Positions 57,848 through 64,000 of a DNA stretch of 64,000 nucleotides are shown piece by piece. Source of the stretch: Acetobacter malorum (GTDB lineage Bacteria > Pseudomonadota > Alphaproteobacteria > Acetobacterales > Acetobacteraceae); contig NZ_LHZC01000042.1 of NCBI RefSeq assembly GCF_001580615.1, positions 1-64,000 on the forward strand, given 5' to 3'. Within the stretch, counting starts at the first letter, position 1. Each line of letters opens with the position of its first letter. The position numbers and the translations under genes were made by a program. The notes under the pieces were generated by a model. It saw nothing but the letters and a program-made list of their open reading frames with translations. It was not told the DNA's origin and made no database searches.

Positions 57848-60800
57848 GCCTCATCCTCCACCCGCGCCGTGTTCCACTCCGGCACCCGGGCCAGACGCGC
57901 GTAATCCGCAAAACGCGGTTCCCGACCGGGGTGTGGGTGCGACAGATAAGGTTGTGCCGGGTTGTCATACGCGCAGATACGGTCCCGCAGGCTCTGCCAT
58001 GTCTGCTCCGCCAAGGCCGTGAGAGAGGCCTCCCCTTCCGGCTTGATCGCCACTTCCTCACCAGGGTCAGCTCCCCCGGTCAGCCGCCAGTACACCAGAC
58101 CGGCAATATCCGCCGCACCGGGCAGACTGGAAAAGCCACCTCGCAAAATCATTGCAGCTTCCAGGGGTAATTGCGGACTCCAGCCGGAGCGCACATCCCG
58201 CACGGACGGCAGCGTGCCGGTTTTGTAGTCGCGCACAATCACGCGGCCTTCCGCATCGTAATCAATCCGGTCCGCACGCCCGACCAGCCGGAACGCGCCA
58301 TGCGGCGCATCCAGAATATCCACTTGTCCTCTGGATTCCGTGCGAATAGCAGCGGGCGTTCCCGTCCCCTCCCGCAAAGCCGATTCCGCATGCGCCACCC
58401 ATGAGGCAATACGCATCAGCCGGGGCTCCCACCATGCCTGCAACGCCGGACGCAGCGTGCGTTTAAGCAAGGCTTTCCGGAAAGCCTCCTGCAACCCGGC
58501 TTCCGCCTGCGGGGGCCATGTTATGCCATGCATCCGGAACCAGTCTTCCAGCGCATCATGCACAATCATCCCATAATCTGAGGCGTCAGCTGCTTCTTCC
58601 AGTTCCGGTAAAGGCTGAAGTTTCAAAACATGACGCGCGTAAATAGCGTACGGATCACGCATCCATGTCTCGATTTCCGTCACGCTCAACCGGCGAGGAC
58701 GCAAAGCAACTGGCGGTGTGGGCCGAGGCGGCGCGACAGGCTGCGCCGGGCCATCCGGCCGGTCCAGCACCTGCAACCAGTCCAGTGCAGGATGATGCGG
58801 AACAGCCAGACCACGCCCGGATAAAAACGCATCCAGACGAGAAATCCAGCGGGCCGGCACCACAGGTGCACCATCACGCCGACGCGGGCAGGACAGCACA
58901 ACCTCCCCCGCAGCAGCAGCACTGGCAAAAAAGTCATGCGCGGCCTGCCCTACTCCCTGTTCTGGCGAAGGCAGGCCGACGCGCTGGCGCATGGGGCGAC
59001 TCATCCACGGTCCGGCATCTGCCGCAGGGGGCCAGATATTTTCTGCAAGTCCACCCAGAACAACCACATCCGCCGTCTGCAATCGGGCTTCGAACAAACC
59101 CCAGATCAATACACGCGGATGCAGGGCAGCATGCTCCACCCCACGCCGCACGGCCACGCGATCTTCCGCCAGCACAGCGCTCAGCAATCCATCCAGCACA
59201 GCAGGTGGCTGCGGTGGCAGAACATCAGACGCCATCATCAGTTCCGTCAGGCGACCGGCCAGCAGGTTCCCCTCCTCTCCGCTCCACAACCGTTTTGCCG
59301 CGTCCTCATCTTCCGTTTTTACAAGCCGTTCGACAGCCTGAATCAAGGCGGCCAGCAAATCCGGCACGGGCTCCCGGTGACTGAAATCGGGCGTCTCGCC
59401 CGCTGGGCCGGGCTGAGCCTCAGTCTCTACCCTTTCCGGATCTCCATACGCTTCCGGGCCCAGATCATCTGTCAGCGGCGTTCCCTCTCCTGCACTGGCA
59501 ACCCAGCCATCCCACGGCAAAATCGGTTCCAGACAAAAAGCCAGACGATCCATAAAGGTTTCCAGAGGTTCTGGTCCGTAAGGACGGTCTGCCTCAGCCC
59601 CACCTTCTGCGCGCGCTGAGGCCCGCTCGTCTTTTGCATGGTCTTTAAGAACAGCTGTCACCGCCGTGCGCAATGCGGCAAATCCGGGCGGGGGAGCCGG
59701 ACCGCGCAACACCGTTCGTTCCAAAAGACGGGCTGAGGCACGGCACACGCCCATGGAAAGACCACATGCCACCAAAGGGTGTTTCAAAACAGATAAGACC
59801 GATACCGGAGAAAACCGGTTTTCGATCATCTGCGCAACAAGCCGCAGTAGCACGGCACCGGGTGTTTCAATAAGAGAGGCACCGGCACTATCATCCGCCA
59901 GCACGCCCCAACGGGCCAGTTCAGTCGCGACACGGGCTGCAAGCGCACGATCGGGCGTGACCAATGCCACCCGCTTACCGGGTGTTTCGACTACGTTGCG
60001 CAAAATCATCGCAATCGCCACAGCTTCTTCCTGCTGGTCTGCTGCGTCCAGCCGGGAAACCTGCGCCAGATTGGTAGGGCCGGCTTTTGCCCAGTCTTCC
60101 AGAGCTGAGGCTGGTAGCAACGCCCGGAAGAGCACCTGTGCCCGCTCTGGAAATCCTCCCTCAGCATCCCAGAGTTCAACATCTGCCCGCACCACATCCA
60201 GCGAGGCCAGAAGATAGCTGAGACCGGCCTGCGGATGACTATCCGGCAACTGCACAAACGTCTCTTCCGGCATCTCCAGATCCAGACCCGGCAGAATTAC
60301 GCGGCCACCCGGACACGCCATCACCGCCCGCAAGGCTTCCGCCGTTGCAGGCATGACATTGGTAAAACCTGCTGCCCAGACGGGTGTTGTATCCCCCCGT
60401 GCCGCCTGCTCCTCCCAAAGCCGCGCCTGCGCGCGGAGCAACGTGACCTGACGCGCGACCGGGTTCATCACCTGCTGGCTCGCCAGCCATTTCGGCCAGG
60501 CACGTGTCACAATTTCCAGAAACTTCAGGATAACCTGCCAGTGTTCCGCAAAGTTTTCCTGCACCGCCTCCGGCAGACGTGTCGGCAGATCGACATCCGC
60601 CCATTCAGCCTCATCCATCAGATCGGCTAAAGCTTTGGCCAGAGGCCACGCCTGATCCAGCGTGGGCCGGGTGCCAAATGCCCCTTCCGCCTGCAACACC
60701 AGCCGCGTCAGCACGGCAAGGCGCGTCATACCAGCAACCGCCGGGGGCAGGTCAAACCCGGCAGTGCCTCCCAGATCGGAAGACAACCCCAGTTCCGCTT

Positions 60801-61017
60801 CATCCAGCGCACTGATGGGCAGAATACGCGGCAGCAACATGGCGCGGCCATCCATCTGCCGCAGGAACGCTTCTGTCAGACCACGCGCAGCACGACGACC
60901 GGGGAGGATAATTGTCCCCTCTCCCACAGCCTCCGGGTCATGCCCGGCGGCCTGAAGCCAGCGCGCAGCAAGCTGGTCGAGAAACGGCAGATGCGCCGGA
61001 ATTGTCGCAAGGCTCAT
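57844..61017 (-). CDS. addB: Double-strand break repair protein AddB
   Basis: AddB is the partner subunit of AddAB, with an inactivated helicase-like N-terminus and a second nuclease domain. The 1057-residue protein begins with LPGRRAARGLTEAFLR in place of a working Walker A. It ends with the RecB-type nuclease motif VIVRDYKTGT. The alphaproteobacterial AddB form is recognised by length and by these motifs. No C-terminal iron-sulfur cysteine set is obvious. It overlaps addA and follows tsaE after 11 bases. Confidence 0.93.
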   Translation of the reverse strand: MSLATIPAHLPFLDQLAARWLQAAGHDPEAVGEGTIILPGRRAARGLTEAFLRQMDGRAMLLPRILPISALDEAELGLSSDLGGTAGFDLPPAVAGMTRLAVLTRLVLQAEGAFGTRPTLDQAWPLAKALADLMDEAEWADVDLPTRLPEAVQENFAEHWQVILKFLEIVTRAWPKWLASQQVMNPVARQVTLLRAQARLWEEQAARGDTTPVWAAGFTNVMPATAEALRAVMACPGGRVILPGLDLEMPEETFVQLPDSHPQAGLSYLLASLDVVRADVELWDAEGGFPERAQVLFRALLPASALEDWAKAGPTNLAQVSRLDAADQQEEAVAIAMILRNVVETPGKRVALVTPDRALAARVATELARWGVLADDSAGASLIETPGAVLLRLVAQMIENRFSPVSVLSVLKHPLVACGLSMGVCRASARLLERTVLRGPAPPPGFAALRTAVTAVLKDHAKDERASARAEGGAEADRPYGPEPLETFMDRLAFCLEPILPWDGWVASAGEGTPLTDDLGPEAYGDPERVETEAQPGPAGETPDFSHREPVPDLLAALIQAVERLVKTEDEDAAKRLWSGEEGNLLAGRLTELMMASDVLPPQPPAVLDGLLSAVLAEDRVAVRRGVEHAALHPRVLIWGLFEARLQTADVVVLGGLAENIWPPAADAGPWMSRPMRQRVGLPSPEQGVGQAAHDFFASAAAAGEVVLSCPRRRDGAPVVPARWISRLDAFLSGRGLAVPHHPALDWLQVLDRPDGPAQPVAPPRPTPPVALRPRRLSVTEIETWMRDPYAIYARHVLKLQPLPELEEAADASDYGMIVHDALEDWFRMHGITWPPQAEAGLQEAFRKALLKRTLRPALQAWWEPRLMRIASWVAHAESALREGTGTPAAIRTESRGQVDILDAPHGAFRLVGRADRIDYDAEGRVIVRDYKTGTLPSVRDVRSGWSPQLPLEAAMILRGGFSSLPGAADIAGLVYWRLTGGADPGEEVAIKPEGEASLTALAEQTWQSLRDRICAYDNPAQPYLSHPHPGREPRFADYARLARVPEWNTARVEDEA

Positions 61018-61028
61018 GGTAAAACCTT

Positions 61029-61499
61029 TCAGCCCGAAAAGCTGGCAGAGAGTACAGCACCATCCAGCCTGTCGCCCCAGCCGTGCAGATGCACTGTGCG
61101 CATACCATCAGCCCCGACCGTAAACGCAATATGCAGGGCCTCTGGGGGCGTCAGATCTTCCAGACGCTCCGGCCATTCCACCAGAACGACGCCGTCCCGC
61201 GCGTCCTCCCAGCCGAGTTCTTCCAGTTCGTCCGGGCCACCCAGACGCCAGAGATCAAAATGTGAGACGGTACAGGAAGGAGCCTGATAGGTTTGTACAA
61301 GAGTATAAGTAGGGCTGGGCACTTCCAGAGCGTCATCCCCGCAAAAGCAGCGCAGAAAGGCACGGGCAAAAACGCTTTTCCCAGCCCCTAACGGACCTGT
61401 GAGCAAAAGTGCGTCACCCGGTTGCGCCAAAACCGCCAGCGCACGGGCCAGTTGCTCTGTTGCCTGCTCATTTTTCAGAATTTTCTGTGTGTCTGTCAT
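61029..61499 (-). CDS. tsaE: tRNA threonylcarbamoyladenosine biosynthesis ATPase TsaE
   Basis: TsaE is the ATPase that regenerates the TsaB-TsaD complex in t6A37 synthesis. The 156-residue P-loop protein has Walker A GPLGAGKS (35-42) and the switch region SPTYTLVQTY, followed by HFDLWRLGGPDE. The start ATG 61499 has AGAGGGCGGG upstream; a longer frame would add 12 residues. It is first in the tsaE-addB-addA set, an arrangement found in Alphaproteobacteria. Confidence 0.95.
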   Translation of the reverse strand: MTDTQKILKNEQATEQLARALAVLAQPGDALLLTGPLGAGKSVFARAFLRCFCGDDALEVPSPTYTLVQTYQAPSCTVSHFDLWRLGGPDELEELGWEDARDGVVLVEWPERLEDLTPPEALHIAFTVGADGMRTVHLHGWGDRLDGAVLSASFSG

Positions 61500-61673
61500 C
61501 CCGCCCTCTGCACGACCTGCTCTTCTTCTCCTCACATATTACGGCGAGCGGGAAAAGACTGGTCACCGGGAAACGTGCCCAGACGCATGACCGCAGAAAT
61601 CAGAAAAACAGAAGTCTATTTATTATGATTAGGGATTTCTAAAGTCTCTTCGTATTTCTAAGGAGTATAATAA

Positions 61674-61817
61674 ATGTATTTTCAACGCATGTTATATTTT
61701 TTAGACGAGTTACAATCCAGTGCATTGAATAAAAATCTATTCATCACATCAACTTTAAAACAAACAATTTATTCATCTCTTTTTGTTTGTAATATTTATT
61801 TAATAAATGAGAAATGA
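61674..61817 (+). CDS. Small AT-rich ORF, 47 codons, unknown function
   Basis: A frame starts at ATG 61674 with AAGGAG (61660-61665) at 8-base spacing and runs 47 codons to TGA. The predicted peptide begins MYFQRMLYFLDELQ. It ends in a segment rich in Ile, Tyr, Leu and Phe with one Cys. Codon usage is AT-rich, unlike neighbouring genes. I do not recognise it. TATAAT at 61666-61671 lies between the ribosome site and the ATG, so part of this could be a promoter instead. Confidence 0.4.
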   Translation: MYFQRMLYFLDELQSSALNKNLFITSTLKQTIYSSLFVCNIYLINEK

Positions 61818-62047
61818 TTATGTTACTTTTGTGAGAAAATCACTTTTTGTTTTGTGTTCATAAAAAATTTACTCTTTCCCTGTAAGAGAATGAAAATCCG
61901 TTACGGCTAGTTTCAACCTATGATTGTTTTTATGGGGAGATGGCCAAAACATGCTCTGGTTGCATACCTTCCCTCATACCACACAAAATAAGATAAATTT
62001 CTGTTTATCTTTGGGATAAAAACACGTAAAAGTAGATTTATTGATAA

Positions 62048-62062
62048 TTAATACAACCTTAA
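62048..62062. promoter_or_regulatory. CtrA-type box upstream of the CtrA-like gene
   Basis: TTAA (62048-62051), seven bases, then TTAA (62059-62062) fits the CtrA recognition sequence TTAA-N7-TTAA. A candidate -10 GATAAT at 62043-62048 overlaps it, so bound regulator would block initiation there. Autorepression is the simplest reading. Confidence 0.65.
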
Positions 62063-62093
62063 GGTGTACCGCACTTTCTGTGGGGAGAACCCA

Positions 62094-62855
62094 ATGCGTA
62101 TCCTGTTTGCTGAAGACACCGCGACGTCAGCCCGTCAGCTCTTACCAATACTTAAAAAAGCAGGTCTTTCAGTAGACTTGGCGCGTTCTGGCAGAAACAC
62201 GATTGAAATGCTGCGAAACTATGATTACGGCATTGCGATCATTGACCTGCATCTACCCGATATGGATGGTTATAATGTCGTAAATTCCCTGCGATTATTA
62301 AAAATCCAGACGCCTGTCATCATTATTTCATCACTAGATCAGCCTGAGGCAAAAATCCGGGCTTTTTCTATGGGCGCAGATGATTACCTGACTAAGCCGT
62401 TTGATCCGGCAGAACTTGTCGCCCGCATTCAGGCCATTCTCCGCCGCTCCAGCGGGTTTGCGCATCCAGTCATTCAAGTTGCTGAACTCAAACTGGATCT
62501 GAACAGCCATACTGTGATGGTGCACGACCAGCCAGTGCATCTGACCTGCAAAGAATTTTCCATCCTTGAACTTCTGGTACTACGCAAAGGTGTTGCCCAG
62601 ACCAAGGAAACGTTCCTGAACCACCTCTACGGAGGCCGGGACGAGCCAGACATTAAAATTATTGATGTTTTTGTCTGTAAACTTCGTAAAAAACTTCAGG
62701 CAGCCGGTGCGTCAGATCACCTGATCTCTACAGTTTGGGGCAAGGGATATATTCTCAATGATCCCAAAGCTAAAATGCTTTCTCTGCCCCCTCAGCCAGC
62801 CATCCCGATGCCGGCCTCCATCCCAGAACAACATTTTCAGGCTGCCGGAGACTAA
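62094..62855 (+). CDS. CtrA/OmpR-family response regulator
   Basis: The 253-residue protein has a receiver domain with acidic pair Glu7 and Asp8, phospho-acceptor Asp51 (IIDLHLPDMDG) and Lys101 (LTKPF). A winged-helix domain with FLNHLYGG and KIIDVFVCKLRKKL is almost the same as the DNA-binding helices of CtrA, the cell-cycle regulator. The N-terminus (MRILFAEDTATSARQL) is more diverged than in CtrA. A Pro-rich tail of about 30 residues follows the DNA-binding domain, and the terminal Ala-Ala used for CtrA proteolysis is missing. It could be a CtrA paralogue. GGGGAG precedes the start. Confidence 0.88.
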   Translation: MRILFAEDTATSARQLLPILKKAGLSVDLARSGRNTIEMLRNYDYGIAIIDLHLPDMDGYNVVNSLRLLKIQTPVIIISSLDQPEAKIRAFSMGADDYLTKPFDPAELVARIQAILRRSSGFAHPVIQVAELKLDLNSHTVMVHDQPVHLTCKEFSILELLVLRKGVAQTKETFLNHLYGGRDEPDIKIIDVFVCKLRKKLQAAGASDHLISTVWGKGYILNDPKAKMLSLPPQPAIPMPASIPEQHFQAAGD

Positions 62856-62878
62856 ATTTTTTAAAATATTCTGAAATA

Positions 62879-63706
62879 TCAGGTTGTTTTATACCATCTG
62901 TGCGCATGCCATAGAGGACCCGCCCCGGCTCCAAAGCCCGGTGCTGTCAGGATCGCCTGCCGCACATAAAGACGGGCCTGCTCAACCGCCCGGCGTAGCG
63001 GGAGCTTTTGCGCCAGCCCGGTGGCCAGTGCACTGGCCAGTGTGCACCCCGTTCCATGCGTGTGCCGGGTAGCAATGCGGGTATCGCTAAATTCTGTGAA
63101 TCCACCGTCATCAAGCAAAACATCAATTAGGGTGTTGCCCGAGAGGTGGCCGCCTTTAACGAGCACGGCAGCCCCACTCATTTCCCGTAAAATCTGCGCA
63201 GCACGACGCATATCGTCTACTGATGAGAGGCTCATGCCCGTCAGCTTTTCAGCTTCCGGCAGATTAGGCGTCAGAACCGTTGCCAGCGGAAAAAGCTGTG
63301 TTTTCAGGCAGAGCAAAGCCTCCTCCGCCAGAAGACTGGCTCCCCCTTTTGCAACCATTACCGGATCTACAATAACCGGCAGATCGGCAACCTTGCGGCG
63401 GTAGGGGGAAATTTCTTCACATACACACTGAATTTCTGCAGCGCCCCCCAGCATACCGGTCTTGATGGCGTCAGCCCCCAGATCATCCAGAACGCTCCGA
63501 ATCTGCTGTCGCAAAAATTCAGGAGGCACCGGTAGAATAGCCTGCACCCCCTCCGTATTTTGAGCCGTCAGAGCCGTCAGGACCGTCATCGCGTAGCCAC
63601 CCAGCGCCGTTATCGTCTTGATATCGGCCTGAATCCCCGCACCACCACCAGAATCACTTCCGGCAATGGCAAGAATACGCGCTGGGTTTTTCTGTTCAGC
63701 TTCCAT
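62879..63706 (-). CDS. thiD: Hydroxymethylpyrimidine/phosphomethylpyrimidine kinase
   Basis: ThiD phosphorylates HMP and HMP-phosphate in thiamine synthesis. The 275-residue ribokinase-fold protein has SDSGGGAGIQADIKT near the N-terminus, and TGCTLASALATG with the anion-hole Gly/Cys near the end. The start ATG 63706 has TTGGAG upstream; the ORF could start four codons earlier at TTG. It follows glmM closely on the same strand. No TPP riboswitch is visible. Confidence 0.94.
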   Translation of the reverse strand: MEAEQKNPARILAIAGSDSGGGAGIQADIKTITALGGYAMTVLTALTAQNTEGVQAILPVPPEFLRQQIRSVLDDLGADAIKTGMLGGAAEIQCVCEEISPYRRKVADLPVIVDPVMVAKGGASLLAEEALLCLKTQLFPLATVLTPNLPEAEKLTGMSLSSVDDMRRAAQILREMSGAAVLVKGGHLSGNTLIDVLLDDGGFTEFSDTRIATRHTHGTGCTLASALATGLAQKLPLRRAVEQARLYVRQAILTAPGFGAGAGPLWHAHRWYKTT

Positions 63707-63729
63707 CACACGCTCCAAGGGCTGTCGCG

Positions 63730-64000
63730 TTACGCCGGGACGTTTACAGCCTCAAGTGCCGCGCACATCTGGTTGACAACGTCGTCCACCAGAGCCGCAT
63801 CTTCTGCTTCCGCCATCACACGCACCAGCGGCTCCGTGCCACTTTTGCGCAATACAAGGCGGCCACGACCAGCAAGCATCTTCTCCACATCTTTCTGCCT
63901 TGCCTGCACCACGTCTGCATCCAGCGGGCATGTGCCGCTAAAGCGCACGTTTTTCAGCTTTTGCGGAAAAGGTTTGAAGAGACGGCACACTTCACTGGCC
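63730..64000 (-). CDS. glmM: Phosphoglucosamine mutase, C-terminal part (cut by window edge)
   Basis: The last 90 residues of GlmM are in the window and the gene continues beyond the right edge. GlmM interconverts glucosamine-6-phosphate and glucosamine-1-phosphate for cell-wall precursors. The fragment has [19 protein letters not shown] and the family-typical phosphate-binding loop [13 protein letters not shown]. It is followed by thiD after 23 bases on the same strand. Confidence 0.93.
   Translation of the reverse strand, partial: ASEVCRLFKPFPQKLKNVRFSGTCPLDADVVQARQKDVEKMLAGRGRLVLRKSGTEPLVRVMAEAEDAALVDDVVNQMCAALEAVNVPA

Larger units (their letters stand above)
61500..62093. other. AT-rich segment with a small ORF and a CtrA box
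   Basis: The stretch from about 61610 to 62090 is strikingly AT-rich compared with the GC-rich genes on both sides. It holds a 47-codon ORF with a ribosome binding site at 61674-61817 and the promoter region of the CtrA-like regulator with a perfect CtrA-type box (62048-62062). No transposase or direct repeat is seen. Confidence 0.6.

Overview
The window looks like chromosomal DNA from an acetic acid bacterium or close relative (Alphaproteobacteria, Acetobacteraceae). This is inferred from the gene content and protein style, not from a database search. The supporting signs are GC-rich coding DNA, a CtrA-type response regulator with a CtrA-like box, an FnrN-type FNR protein (C-x2-C-x7-C), a LexA-like box of the alphaproteobacterial GAAC-N7-GAAC form, a DksA that has lost three zinc-finger cysteines, and the order tsaE-addB-addA-trxA-accD-folC. 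I see no insertion sequence, prophage, CRISPR array or rRNA gene. The region is mostly core chromosome with a few accessory blocks.

Layout from left to right. 1-2.8 kb: a NodT-type efflux lipoprotein, divergent from a TetR regulator, with a palindromic operator between them. 2.8-7.0 kb: the electron-transfer flavoprotein system (etfA, etfB, ETF-quinone oxidoreductase) and a 2OG-Fe(II) oxygenase. 7.1-10.5 kb: an oxygen-response block, ompW-hemN divergent from an FNR-type regulator, with two FNR-box sequences between them. 10.4-16.2 kb: a tripartite heavy-metal-type RND efflux operon. 16.5-24.3 kb: DegP protease, tadA, a small peptide gene, a class I amidotransferase, rluB, rsmD, ssb (with a LexA-like box), an O-antigen ligase-like protein, dksA and tRNA-Thr(GGT). 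24.3-28.1 kb: a non-coding stretch with two perfect DnaA boxes, a Gly-rich lipoprotein, tyrS and tldD. 28.3-34 kb: periplasmic trehalase with Ala-Pro tracts, a histidine phosphatase and a large unfamiliar PLP-fold protein. 34-38.6 kb: the dTDP-L-rhamnose operon (rmlB, A, C, D) and a family 2 glycosyltransferase. 38.7-42 kb: ftsK and an RluA-type pseudouridine synthase. 42-48.9 kb: a GT4 glycosyltransferase, a GST, mnmA, a 2Fe-2S ferredoxin, two tandem cysteine desulfurases and an alpha/beta hydrolase. 48.9-61.5 kb: trmJ, cysS, tRNA-Thr(TGT), folC, accD, trxA, addA, addB and tsaE. 61.5-64 kb: an AT-rich segment with a 47-codon ORF, a divergent CtrA-like regulator, thiD and the 3' end of glmM.

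Several blocks fit together functionally. The FNR-type protein, OmpW and the oxygen-independent coproporphyrinogen oxidase form a plausible low-oxygen circuit. The ETF pair and ETF-QO pass electrons from flavin dehydrogenases to ubiquinone. The desulfurases, ferredoxin and MnmA link cysteine sulfur to Fe-S clusters and tRNA thiolation. The rml genes and glycosyltransferases, with the ligase-like protein further left, serve surface polysaccharide. The least explained items are the large PLP-fold protein with its phosphatase neighbour, the AT-rich region with its small ORF and CtrA-like regulator, and the DnaA-box pair.
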